Source: an uncultured Acidimicrobiales bacterium
Lineage (GTDB): Bacteria > Actinomycetota > Acidimicrobiia > Acidimicrobiales > SZUA-35
Direction of reading: 5' to 3'
DNA: 64,000 nucleotides
Assembly: GCA_937922805.1 (NCBI GenBank)
Contig: CALAJV010000007.1
Coordinates: 85,023-149,022, forward strand
The position numbers were made by a program, and so were the translations under genes. The notes beneath the pieces were generated by a model. That model was not told the origin of the DNA. It ran no database searches and worked only from the letters and a program-made list of their open reading frames with translations. How positions within the stretch are numbered: position 1 is the first letter of the stretch; each line of letters opens with the position of its first letter. Shown here piece after piece: positions 35,561 to 43,888 of the stretch.

Positions 35561-35980
35561 CTAGCTGTCGCGACCCGGGAGACCTGACTCAAACCAGATT
35601 CTCTGGTAGTCCCGAGAGTTGCGGTGTAGCACCGCAGCTGCCAATGCGAGAGGAAAGACGACTGCGTTCAGCGCGAACAAAAAGCCAACGTAAGACGAAC
35701 CGCTGAATGGGCTTCCGGCTATGCCCAGTACCGAGAATAGTAAGATAACGAGTCGGAGGATCGCCTTGATAGCTGCGGCTCCGGCGAACAACATGTAGCC
35801 CCATCTCTTGTTACTGGCTGTTCCGAATGCCCCGCCGGCTAGAGCGAGCCCTAGGAGTAAGAACAAGTAGCCGAAACTGGAACTGCCCGAGGCGGTCACA
35901 CAGAAAAATGCCATCAAGTAGCCGAGGAAAACAGCTGATTGAAGGACTTGCGGATGTGAGCGGTCAAGCCACTGATACAT
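35561..35980 (-). CDS. Hypothetical membrane protein, four predicted spans
   Basis: This 139-residue protein was not recognised. Hydrophobic stretches at about residues 13-30, 37-52, 60-90 and 97-118 predict four membrane spans, with a basic, hydrophilic C-terminus (HRNSRDYQRIWFESG). It lies 76 bp upstream of ubiE on the same strand and may share its transcript. There is no sign of a transporter motif. Confidence 0.6.
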   Translation of the reverse strand: MYQWLDRSHPQVLQSAVFLGYLMAFFCVTASGSSSFGYLFLLLGLALAGGAFGTASNKRWGYMLFAGAAAIKAILRLVILLFSVLGIAGSPFSGSSYVGFLFALNAVVFPLALAAAVLHRNSRDYQRIWFESGLPGRDS

Positions 35981-36044
35981 CTAGTCAGTATGGTCGATTT
36001 GGTAAGCAGTGCGGCTGTTTCGCCGGAATATTCTCGTTCTTGAG

Positions 36045-37208
36045 CTAGATTTCCGAGCCGCGGTCACCGGTCTTTAACGTCACCGCCGTCGCGGAATCGT
36101 TGGCGCTGGCTGCGAGCTGGCCGCACGCGGCATCGATGTCAGTGCCTCGATTAGCTCGCACGGTTGCGTTCACCCCTTTCGATTGAAGACGTTGAACGAA
36201 CGATCTAATTCGTTCGGGGGACGAACCCACTGTTGGCCAGCCCGGGGTTGGGTTGAGCGGTATTAGATTCACGTGGGCTCGAGCGGCTAAAGCGACTTCG
36301 ATCAGCTCGTCAGCGTCGGCATCAGAGTCATTGACGTCGCTAATCATTGCCCACTCAAACGAAACCCGTCGACCAGTAATTTCGCGAAAGTTTCGGCTGG
36401 CTTCGATGAGGCTAGCGATGGGATGTAGCTTATTGACCGGCACCAACTCGGTCCGTAGGCCATCGTTGGCTGCGTGTAGCGAGACTGCTAGCCCGATTTG
36501 AAGCCCCTCGGTTGCGAGTCGTTCGATTTGGGGGACTAGCCCAATGGTTGACACAGTGATGTGGCGGGCGCCGATTCCGAAGTCGGACGTAATCCGGTGT
36601 AACGACTGGGCCAACCGATCGTAGTTAGCAAGCGGCTCGCCCATACCCATGAAGACAACGTTGGAAAGTCGGCGTGGATGGGCCGCCTTTCGAGCGGCAG
36701 CAATTTGTTCAAGAATCTCACCTACGGACAAGTTCCGATCAAATCCGGCTTGGCCAGTGGCGCAAAATCCGCATGCCATTGCGCAACCAGCTTGCGATGA
36801 AACACAGACCGTCGATCGTCCGGGGTAATGCATTAAGACGGTCTCGATATTGGTGTTGTCGGGCAGACCCCAAAGCCATTTGACGGTACGGTCGTCACTA
36901 GTCCGTTGCTCCGACAGAAGACTCAGAGCAGGCTCGAAGGATGAAGCGAGATCAGCCCGGAGCGCCTTCGGTAGATCGGTCACGGCCTGCAGATCGTCGT
37001 TCCGCTCGTACAGACCCCGCCAGATCTGGTCGACGCGGAATGAGGGTTGTCCACTCAGCAGCTCGGCATAGTGCGCCTGATCTGGAGTCCAAGGTGATCG
37101 ACAGTTAGCCGGAAGACGGGACACCGCTTGAGATTCGCCGCTCGACGTTTTCTCGACCTCGGAGATCTTGGCTGAGCTTTCTGGCGCTCCTTGTAAGTCC
37201 TTAGTCAT
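36045..37208 (-). CDS. rlmN: Dual-specificity RNA methyltransferase RlmN (23S rRNA A2503)
   Basis: About 387 residues from the ATG at 37208. This radical-SAM enzyme methylates C2 of A2503 in 23S rRNA and of A37 in some tRNAs. The cluster motif is CAMACGFCATGQ (CX3CX2C). PDNTNIETVLMHYP precedes it, and VVFMGMGEPLANY, HITVSTIGLVPQI and LAVSLHAANDGLR follow. The resolving cysteine lies late (AACGQLA). The start overlaps the mshD stop by 8 bp (ATGACTAA), so the two are likely translationally coupled. Longer in-frame starts would run inside mshD and are less likely. Confidence 0.93.
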   Translation of the reverse strand: MTKDLQGAPESSAKISEVEKTSSGESQAVSRLPANCRSPWTPDQAHYAELLSGQPSFRVDQIWRGLYERNDDLQAVTDLPKALRADLASSFEPALSLLSEQRTSDDRTVKWLWGLPDNTNIETVLMHYPGRSTVCVSSQAGCAMACGFCATGQAGFDRNLSVGEILEQIAAARKAAHPRRLSNVVFMGMGEPLANYDRLAQSLHRITSDFGIGARHITVSTIGLVPQIERLATEGLQIGLAVSLHAANDGLRTELVPVNKLHPIASLIEASRNFREITGRRVSFEWAMISDVNDSDADADELIEVALAARAHVNLIPLNPTPGWPTVGSSPERIRSFVQRLQSKGVNATVRANRGTDIDAACGQLAASANDSATAVTLKTGDRGSEI

Positions 37209-38325
37209 TGGCTTCACCCAAAGTCGATCCTGGATTTGCTCCTCGAACAACTGAACGGGACCAGGCTCGGTCGGTTCGGTGATGGGTGAAACCCAACCGA
37301 TGGTACGTCCGTAGCGCCGGTTCATTCGTAGCCTCGACGTAGAGCATTCCGACGGTTAAACCTTGCTGAACTAACCAGTCAAGTCCGGCGTTTGTCATTG
37401 GTCGACCGAGCCCTTGCCCGTGATAGCGAGGATCGACACCGATTGCGTATATCTCACCTAGGTCAGGCTGGCCGGCTCGACCGCGGTGAATTTTGGTCCA
37501 ACAGAAACCGGCTAGAACCTCCGAGTGCTCTGGGTCGTCATAGAGACGAACACCGTCGGCGTTGAACCAGGGTTGGCCCATCGCTACCAACAGATCGTCT
37601 CGTGTCATTCCTCCCTGATCGGGGTGGTCGGCGAACGCTCGGTTGTTAACAGCGATAAGGGCGTCGACATCTCGATCGGGGTCGAAACTTCGAGTAACTA
37701 GATTAGCTGTTGGTCTTGTCTCGACCGGTAGTGGTAGTTCACATCGAAGTTGATGCAAGCCCCGCAGTGGTGCGAATCCGTTCGATTCCGCTACCGCTCT
37801 ATGCCAGCCAGTTTCGGGGTGAGCCCAGAGTTCAATGACCTCAATCGGCGGATCGGAGCTACCACGATCTGGTGACTCGTTGTTGGTTGATCTTTGGTCT
37901 GATGCTTCGATGTCCAGGGCATTCAGTAGATTCTGGAACAGTTCGGTTATCGGATCTTCCAGGTCTTTTGCCGGCGTCAGGTTGCCAAACAACGAAGGGT
38001 TGCTGAAGTCAGTCGGTGAACCGCTGGGGGATAGCGGTTCGTCATCGGGCAGAAGGAGTCCGCTGAGCTGTAGGCGGCCGCGGTCTACCGACCCAGCGAG
38101 AATTCCAATACAAGTATCGCCAGCGATGGCAAGCGCAGCGCGAAACGATGGGTCGGAAGCGAAGCTGCCATCAAATCGGTCATCGGCCAGCGACGGAACT
38201 ACTGCGTCAGATAGCAGCTGTCGCGCCATTGTTTGAACTCGGACGCGAAGCGGTGGGGTGATCGGGCTATCAGTGTTCGCACCGACGGCCCAAATATGGG
38301 CCCGCTTATGTTCAGACAGACTCAT
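37201..38325 (-). CDS. mshD: Mycothiol synthase (tandem GNAT acetyltransferase)
   Basis: This 374-residue enzyme acetylates Cys-GlcN-Ins, the last step of mycothiol synthesis. The C-terminal GNAT domain is clear: IAVNNRAFADHPDQGGMT, LAGFCWTKIHRGRAGQPD and GEIYAIGVDPRYHGQGLGRP, then YVEATNEPALRTYHRLGF. The N-terminal GNAT half is weak and has a long acidic insert near residues 100-160. Mycothiol is restricted to actinobacteria, so the gene is a strong taxonomic mark. It sits upstream of rlmN with an 8-bp overlap. The start may be at the ATG at 38325, close to the divergent nth promoter region. Confidence 0.9.
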   Translation of the reverse strand: MSLSEHKRAHIWAVGANTDSPITPPLRVRVQTMARQLLSDAVVPSLADDRFDGSFASDPSFRAALAIAGDTCIGILAGSVDRGRLQLSGLLLPDDEPLSPSGSPTDFSNPSLFGNLTPAKDLEDPITELFQNLLNALDIEASDQRSTNNESPDRGSSDPPIEVIELWAHPETGWHRAVAESNGFAPLRGLHQLRCELPLPVETRPTANLVTRSFDPDRDVDALIAVNNRAFADHPDQGGMTRDDLLVAMGQPWFNADGVRLYDDPEHSEVLAGFCWTKIHRGRAGQPDLGEIYAIGVDPRYHGQGLGRPMTNAGLDWLVQQGLTVGMLYVEATNEPALRTYHRLGFTHHRTDRAWSRSVVRGANPGSTLGEAND

Positions 38326-38523
38326 TAGTTACTTGTAGCAAAGTTTCCGTGTAAAGCTGCGAGGCGTAGATTGATAGATGTCGGATTGGAACGTAGCAAC
38401 GCTATGCCAGACCGGGCTAAACCCTCCTTGGGAAGCCAGGCTAAGGTGCGCTCAAGATGCAAGGTGCCATAGCTTACAACGCGAATACAGAACGAGAATG
38501 TCCGATTACCGGAAGAGAAATCT

Positions 38524-39165
38524 GTGGCAAAACCAAGATCCCCAAAAGGCCGAGCCCGTCGAACGCACGAGCTACTCGGCGAGGAATATCCTGACGCTAT
38601 TTGCGAGCTTGACCACAGCAGCCCGTTCCAATTGTTGGTGGCAACAATTCTGTCGGCTCAAGCGACCGACGTCGGTGTCAATAAGGTCACACCGGGATTG
38701 TTCCGAAGATTTCCCGATGCCGAGTCGCTCGCTGGTGCCGACCTAGAGGAAGTCGAAGGGTTAATCGGATCCCTCGGGCTATTCAGAAACAAGTCGAAGA
38801 GTATTGTCAAATGTGCAGGTCAATTACTTGAGCGGCACAACGGACAAGTTCCCGAGAAAATGTCTGACCTGGTGGCTTTGGCTGGGGTGGGCCGCAAAAC
38901 GGCCAACGTGGTCCGAAGCGTCGCTCTAGGGCTTCCAGGACTACCAGTCGACACTCATGTCTTACGGTTGTCACGGCTACTCGACATAGTCGAAGAAACC
39001 GATCCGGTGAAAGTCGAGATGCTGCTCAACCCGATGATCCCGGCTGACGAGCGAGGTCAATTCAGCCTTCGGATGATTCTTCACGGCCGCAGGGTTTGTG
39101 TAGCTCGACGACCGGATTGTGCGAACTGTGTGCTCGCCAATTTATGTCCGTCTTCTCAGCTCTAA
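38524..39165 (+). CDS. nth: Endonuclease III
   Basis: This 213-residue base-excision repair glycosylase/AP lyase acts on oxidised pyrimidines. The helix-hairpin-helix LVALAGVGRKTANVV holds the catalytic lysine, and PVDTHVLRLSRLL the catalytic aspartate. The 4Fe-4S loop CVARRPDCANCVLANLC has the CX6CX2CX5C spacing. The GTG start has GGAAGAG about 6 bases upstream. It is divergent from mshD. Confidence 0.95.
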   Translation: MAKPRSPKGRARRTHELLGEEYPDAICELDHSSPFQLLVATILSAQATDVGVNKVTPGLFRRFPDAESLAGADLEEVEGLIGSLGLFRNKSKSIVKCAGQLLERHNGQVPEKMSDLVALAGVGRKTANVVRSVALGLPGLPVDTHVLRLSRLLDIVEETDPVKVEMLLNPMIPADERGQFSLRMILHGRRVCVARRPDCANCVLANLCPSSQL

Positions 39166-39262
39166 AGGCTTGGATTTAGCTCTGCACTCTTAAATCCAAA
39201 GTCCTTCAATCTTTTTGATTTATATCCACCCTATGGGTAGGACCTCAATCTAATATTTAACT

Positions 39263-39358
39263 CAACCAGGTTCCCGCCACCTGGTAGCAGCGAACACGGG
39301 GATCCGCCGCCCCGTATCGTGCCGTCGGCGCCTCCAAGGAGGCGCCGACGTTGTTTTT
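39263..39358 (+). ncRNA. Candidate small structured RNA with two C-rich-loop hairpins
   Basis: Three perfect hairpins follow one another: 39265-39285 (7-bp stem ACCAGGT, loop TCCCGCC), 39296-39315 (6-bp stem ACGGGG, loop ATCCGCCG) and the terminator at 39324-39358. Both early loops present CCGCC. A TAATAT box at 39251-39256 would place the transcript start near 39263, giving about 96 nt. The -35 region is not recognisable. The layout resembles the actinobacterial 6C RNA class, with two hairpins bearing C-rich loops, but identity is not proven. The alternative is a long nth 3' UTR. Confidence 0.6.
39324..39358 (+). terminator. Strong intrinsic terminator
   Basis: A 12-bp perfect GC-rich stem, GTCGGCGCCTCC with its complement, has a 2-base spacer and is followed by GTTGTTTTT. 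It ends the candidate small RNA and lies about 160 bp after the nth stop. It is the clearest intrinsic terminator in the window. Confidence 0.9.
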
Positions 39359-39526
39359 CGGCCACATGAACCCACTGCCAACGCCGTGTTGCCGAACTTG
39401 GGTCACTAGAGGTAGTGCCTAACGCTGTGACACGCCCGTTCCGTATTTAGGCTATAACCAGACCCAACCGCGGTCGCTATATGTGGTTGTCGGCGAATGT
39501 TTATTGTTCTCTATTCAGGTTGAACG
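39359..39526. other. Intergenic stretch after the terminator
   Basis: Between the small-RNA terminator and the small minus-strand frame there is nothing gene-like. A TATAAC hexamer at about 39453 could be a plus-strand -10 box, but no matching -35 was found at proper spacing. With 39166-39262, which holds an AT-rich leader, and 39719-39913, which holds the hisD promoter region, this is the longest poorly explained gap in the window. Confidence 0.35.
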
Positions 39527-39718
39527 CTACCGAACTTGCGCTCGACGAAGTAGCTGGTTCAGCCTCCGCACCGACATCTGCAGCTGACGCTCGATCTCCA
39601 GCGCTTCAGGCCCAAGCTCGTCTTCTTCACCGGCCGATCGAGCAACATCGCCCAACCGCTCCGTTAGGTCATCAAGGCTGGTGGCGAGAGAGCTTAGGGA
39701 GTTGATGTCGAGCGTCAC
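39527..39718 (-). CDS. Possible small coiled-coil protein
   Basis: A 63-residue frame with a GTG start: LDINSLSSLATSLDDLTERL, then GPEALEIERQLQMSVRRLNQ. Leu heptad spacing and charge pattern look like a real short amphipathic helix pair. There is no clear ribosome-binding site and no neighbour to support it. It lies alone between nth and hisD on the opposite strand. It may be a genuine small gene or chance. Confidence 0.4.
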   Translation of the reverse strand: MTLDINSLSSLATSLDDLTERLGDVARSAGEEDELGPEALEIERQLQMSVRRLNQLLRRAQVR

Positions 39719-39913
39719 ATCAGACAGCCTACTGGGCGAACCCTCGCTGCTAGCCGTGAACTAAGGCTCCGTCATCGCAAATATGGACAAACGGTACAAG
39801 GCTAGGCCCGCTACCGTTGTTGAGTAGCGACAGCTGGCTGGCATGGCACAAACGGCAACTGGCCGCCGTACTTACGAGATGATTTCCAGTGATGAAGGGA
39901 TAATAAGACCGAA

Positions 39914-41257
39914 GTGTTGCAACGTCTAGATCTCCGAGGTGTGGACTACATCCTCACCAAACCAAGACCGGCTGTCGCCAACAGGGTGCCGGTCGATCAG
40001 GCCAAAACTGTTGTGTTGCCGAGACCTGAGATAGCGGGAGAGGCGCCTCGCTCCGCAGTTAAAGAGATAATCGAGGCCGTTAAGGCCAGGGGCGACGCCG
40101 CGTTGCTGGACTATACGAAGACCTTTGATGGCGTCGCACTTGACCAGCTAAGAGTTGACCCTTCGGCGCTGCAAGATGCAGTCGACAAATTGCCGAGCGA
40201 GCTTCGTCTGGCGATGGAAGCAGCTATCGAACGAATCGAGCTGTTTCACCACCACCAGCTGCGAGAGCCAGCAATTGTTGAGACCGACGGTGTTCGAGTC
40301 GAGGCCTACCAAAAGCCGGTTGGACGGGCGGGGCTGTATGTTCCGGGCGGTCGAGCCGAGTATCCGTCAACGGTACTAATGACCGCGGTTCCAGCCCGAG
40401 TAGCCGGGGTCGCAGACATCGCGCTTTGTGTGCCGCCGAATCGAGCTAACGGAGGGGTAGCCCCTTCGGTTCTTGCTGCGGCTCATCTGTCAGGAGTCTC
40501 TGAGGTCTTTGCTGTTGGCGGGGCCCAGGCGGTTGCCGCTATGGCCTACGGAACCGAGTCGATTTCCCCGGTAGACGTTATCGCTGGCCCCGGCAATATT
40601 TATGTTGCTCTGGCTAAACAAGAGGTTGCCGGTGATGTAGGAATTGCAGCTGCCTTTGCCGGTCCCTCAGAAGTAGTGGTTGTCGCCGATGCAACGGCGA
40701 ACCCAGACTTCGCTGCCATTGATGTGATCGTTCAGGCTGAACACGGTCCGGACGGCTTGGCGTGGCTTGTAACTTGGGATGAAGACGTTGCTAACTCTGT
40801 CTGTGCTGCCGGCGATCGGATCCTGGCGTCGGCAGAGCGGGCTGACGACGTGCGGGCAACTCTGGCTGAGGGCGGGTACGTAGCTCTCGTTGATGGTCCC
40901 GATCAAGCTATTCAGGTGGTAAACGCAATTGCTCCGGAGCACCTCGAGTTGCAATGCGAAAATGCCGATCAGTTAGCTCGTTCTGTCGATAATGCTGGCG
41001 CGATTTTCTGTGGTCATACATCGCCTGCTTCTCTCGGGGATTATGTCGCCGGTCCTAGTCATGTGCTTCCAACGTTTGGATCAGCTCGCTTTTCCAGTGC
41101 GTTAACAGTGACTGATTTTCTGAAAGATCATCACATCGTGACTGCATCGCCTGAGGGGCTATCGAAACTAGGACCCCACGTTGTTGCTTTGGCCGACCAA
41201 GAAGGGTTAGCGGCTCATGCCCAATCGATTCGACTCCGCACTGACCAAACAAGCTAA
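39914..41257 (+). CDS. hisD: Histidinol dehydrogenase
   Basis: This 447-residue zinc enzyme oxidises L-histidinol to histidine in two steps. Visible signatures are GRAGLYVPGGRAEYPSTVLM, PVDVIAGPGNIYVALAK, the zinc ligands in VQAEHGPDG and YVAGPSHVLPT, the catalytic IAPEHLEL, and the late GLAAHAQSI histidine. The start is GTG. It opens the hisDCBHAF run, a common actinobacterial order. Confidence 0.96.
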   Translation: MLQRLDLRGVDYILTKPRPAVANRVPVDQAKTVVLPRPEIAGEAPRSAVKEIIEAVKARGDAALLDYTKTFDGVALDQLRVDPSALQDAVDKLPSELRLAMEAAIERIELFHHHQLREPAIVETDGVRVEAYQKPVGRAGLYVPGGRAEYPSTVLMTAVPARVAGVADIALCVPPNRANGGVAPSVLAAAHLSGVSEVFAVGGAQAVAAMAYGTESISPVDVIAGPGNIYVALAKQEVAGDVGIAAAFAGPSEVVVVADATANPDFAAIDVIVQAEHGPDGLAWLVTWDEDVANSVCAAGDRILASAERADDVRATLAEGGYVALVDGPDQAIQVVNAIAPEHLELQCENADQLARSVDNAGAIFCGHTSPASLGDYVAGPSHVLPTFGSARFSSALTVTDFLKDHHIVTASPEGLSKLGPHVVALADQEGLAAHAQSIRLRTDQTS

Positions 41258-41269
41258 GTCACGACTACA

Positions 41270-41351
41270 GGTCGGGTGCTAGGGGGCCGAATCAGGCCCT
41301 AAGGTCGGGTACTCGGGGGCAAGTGACGACTCAAGGTCGAGTATTCGGGAA
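41270..41351 (+). repeat. Three degenerate direct repeats between hisD and hisC
   Basis: Three copies of a GGTCGRGTRYTMGGGR-like unit start at 41270, 41303 and 41335, spaced 33 and 32 bp. The inter-unit parts also share AAGTSACGACT. They fill most of the 100-bp gap in the his operon. The role is unknown; a processing site, a regulator site or a slippage remnant are all possible. Confidence 0.6.
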
Positions 41352-41371
41352 CAAGTATGGAAGAGGAGTTT

Positions 41372-42475
41372 ATGGCACGCCCAAGAGTTCGGGATGATCT
41401 GTCTGACCTGGTTGGTTATCACTCGCCCCAAGTCAACGTCGATGTCCGGTTGAACACCAACGAGGCGCCGGCGGGTCCACCGCCAGAGTTCGCTGAGGCG
41501 TTGGCAGGGCTCATCGCGTCCAACGACTGGAATCGGTACCCCGATCGGTCGGCTAGGACCCTGCGCACCGCATTGGGTAGGCGATTCGGGCTAGGGGTCG
41601 AAGAGGTGTTTTGCGCCAACGGTTCCAACGAGGTTCTTCAAACGGTGTTGCTTACCTTTGCTGGTGCTGGCCGAACGACGCTGACCTTCGAGCCGACCTA
41701 CGCTTTGCACTCTCACCTGAGTCGAATCAGTGGGGCCACCAACATCATGGTGGATAGGTCGTCTGACTTTACGTTGGACATCGATGACGCAGTTCGAGCT
41801 GTTGCTGAGAACGAGCCAGCGGTTACGTTTATTTGCTCGCCGAACAATCCAACTGGATTGGTAGAATCCCGAGACAATGTCGTACGGCTTCTCGGAGCAG
41901 TGTCGGCCGTTAACGGACTGCTAGTAATCGACGAAGCATACGGCGAGTTTTCGACCTGGTCAGCGGTCGATCTGCTAGCTGATGATGTTCCAGCCGTGGT
42001 GGTCAAAACTTACTCCAAGATGTGGGCTATGGCTGGCGCCCGGTTGGGGTATCTGCTCGGTCCAGCCTGGATAGTCGAGCGGCTGGAACAGGTCGTGCTG
42101 CCTTATCACCTCGATAGCTTGAAGCAAGCCGCTGGTCTGGTCGCCCTCGACTTTGTCGAAACCATGGACGCCAGGGTGGCCACGATTAAGACCGAACGAG
42201 AGCGACTTGAACAGGCCCTCGCCGATCTTGGATGTCAGGTCTGGCCATCGGGTGCCAACTTCATTTTGTTCCGACCGCGATCTGATGGCGATGACGCCGG
42301 GGCCGATCGGGGAATCGGGGAAGATGTCTGGCACCAGTTGGTGGAAAGCTCCGTACTAGTGCGCAACACATCGAGTTGGGACCGACTCGAAGGCTGTTTG
42401 CGAGTGACCGTTGGCACGGCCCAGGAGAATGATCAGTTTCTTTCGGCCATTGGGGCAATTTTGTCGAAAGGATAG
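41372..42475 (+). CDS. hisC: Histidinol-phosphate aminotransferase
   Basis: About 367 residues. This PLP-dependent class I/II aminotransferase acts on imidazole-acetol phosphate. VRLNTNEAPAGPP is the N-terminal HisC signature. FCANGSNEVLQTVLLTF, FICSPNNPTGLV, LLVIDEAYGEF and the PLP lysine in VVKTYSKMWAMAGARLGYL follow. The ATG at 41372 has GAGGAG at the right distance; another ATG 15 bp upstream is possible. The first half of the operon gap holds direct repeats. Confidence 0.95.
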   Translation: MARPRVRDDLSDLVGYHSPQVNVDVRLNTNEAPAGPPPEFAEALAGLIASNDWNRYPDRSARTLRTALGRRFGLGVEEVFCANGSNEVLQTVLLTFAGAGRTTLTFEPTYALHSHLSRISGATNIMVDRSSDFTLDIDDAVRAVAENEPAVTFICSPNNPTGLVESRDNVVRLLGAVSAVNGLLVIDEAYGEFSTWSAVDLLADDVPAVVVKTYSKMWAMAGARLGYLLGPAWIVERLEQVVLPYHLDSLKQAAGLVALDFVETMDARVATIKTERERLEQALADLGCQVWPSGANFILFRPRSDGDDAGADRGIGEDVWHQLVESSVLVRNTSSWDRLEGCLRVTVGTAQENDQFLSAIGAILSKG

Positions 42476-42565
42476 ATCGACCGAGCAGTGACGAATCGTC
42501 TCGGGTGGCAATGATCCAGGTTAAAAGGCTCTCATTGGTCGTTGATCGCGACATACTTGTTAGCA

Positions 42566-43222
42566 ATGGCACGAACCAGCAGTCTGAACCGTTCAACTAA
42601 GGAAACAACTATCAGCGTCATGCTCGATCTTGATGGCGACGGAGTCACCGAGGTAAGCACCGGGATCCCGTTCTTCGATCACATGCTCGATCAACTCGGC
42701 AAACACGGCGGCTTTGACCTAACGGTAAAAGCTGAAGGTGATATCGAAATAGACGCCCATCACACGGTTGAAGACACCGCAATTGCTCTAGGCGAGGCCT
42801 TCGCTCAGGCCATTGGAGACAAGGTCGGTGTCCGCCGTTTTGCTAGTGGGTTGTATCCGCTTGATGAAGCCCTAGTCGAGGTTGCTCTTGATCTTTCCGG
42901 GCGCCCGTTTTTCGTTTGGAACGTTGAAATGCCCGAGGCCATAGCGTTGGGGTCTCCACCGTTCGACCCGTCGTTGGCCGAGCACGTGATGCAGAGTTTT
43001 GCAACCGCAGCTGGCCTGACGCTGCATGTTTCACTCAAGGATGGACGCAATGTGCATCACATCATTGAAGCTGCATTCAAAGGCCTAGCCCGCTGTCTGC
43101 GAGATGCGATCCGAATCGAAGACGCATCCGTTCCTTCGACCAAAGGCACGCTCACCCCTACCGTGGCAACCGTCGAGGAAACCTCAGTCGGCGAAGATTC
43201 CAAGTCGGCCAATGAAGCCTGA
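42566..43222 (+). CDS. hisB: Imidazoleglycerol-phosphate dehydratase
   Basis: About 218 residues from the ATG at 42566, a normal monofunctional length. Metal-binding histidines lie in FFDHMLDQLGKHGGFDL, DAHHTVEDTAIALGEAF and GRNVHHIIEAAFKGLARCL. The C-terminal 25 residues are an acidic extra after the usual end (STKGTL). The stop overlaps the hisH start by 11 bp, so the two are coupled. Catalyses step six of histidine synthesis. Confidence 0.95.
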   Translation: MARTSSLNRSTKETTISVMLDLDGDGVTEVSTGIPFFDHMLDQLGKHGGFDLTVKAEGDIEIDAHHTVEDTAIALGEAFAQAIGDKVGVRRFASGLYPLDEALVEVALDLSGRPFFVWNVEMPEAIALGSPPFDPSLAEHVMQSFATAAGLTLHVSLKDGRNVHHIIEAAFKGLARCLRDAIRIEDASVPSTKGTLTPTVATVEETSVGEDSKSANEA

Positions 43223-43886
43223 CACAACCAACGTTGCTTCCGAACCGAGACTAGCGGTGCTTGACTATGGCATTGGCAACCTACGGTCGGCTCAGAAGGC
43301 CCTTGAGTATCTTGGTGCTGAGGCTCAGCTAACAGCTGATCCGGATGTAATTGAACAGGCCGATGGCGTGGTGCTACCTGGCGTTGGGGCCTTCGGTGCC
43401 TCGATCGAGGCCCTTCATCGGACCGGGTTATTCGAAGCGGCTATTGAAGTGGCCGAGCGCCAGCAACCGTTTCTTGGAATCTGCGTCGGTATGCAAATGA
43501 TGTATGAAGGGTCCGACGAATCGCCGGAAACGGTCGGCTTGGGTCTACTTCCTGGTCGAGTGACCTGGCTGTCGGAATCGGTAAAGCGGCCCCAGATGCA
43601 GTGGAATCAGCTTTCGTGCACTGACCATCAGCTGGTCAAGGGTCTTGATGGCGAATGGGTGTATTTCGTCCATAGTCTTTCGCCCGACAGCTCAGATCCT
43701 CAGGTAATGGAAAACGCAATTGCGACGGCCAACTACGGCGGTACCGTCGTTGCCGCATCGGCGTCCAAAACTCAGCCGATCTACGCTACTCAGTTCCACC
43801 CTGAGAAGTCGGCAAAGTCTGGTTTGGCGCTACTAGCGAACTTCATCGACAGCTGCCGCCAAGAACACGCGAATTCAGAGGTGTAA
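43212..43886 (+). CDS. hisH: Imidazole glycerol phosphate synthase, glutaminase subunit
   Basis: About 224 residues from the ATG at 43212. This class I glutamine amidotransferase supplies ammonia to HisF. VLDYGIGNLRSAQKALEYLG is the family start; the catalytic Cys is in LGICVGMQMMYEGS and the His-Glu pair in YATQFHPEKS. The start lies inside the hisB end (11-bp overlap). hisA follows after 2 bp. Earlier in-frame starts lie inside hisB and are not likely. Confidence 0.95.
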   Translation: MKPDTTNVASEPRLAVLDYGIGNLRSAQKALEYLGAEAQLTADPDVIEQADGVVLPGVGAFGASIEALHRTGLFEAAIEVAERQQPFLGICVGMQMMYEGSDESPETVGLGLLPGRVTWLSESVKRPQMQWNQLSCTDHQLVKGLDGEWVYFVHSLSPDSSDPQVMENAIATANYGGTVVAASASKTQPIYATQFHPEKSAKSGLALLANFIDSCRQEHANSEV

Positions 43887-43888
43887 TT

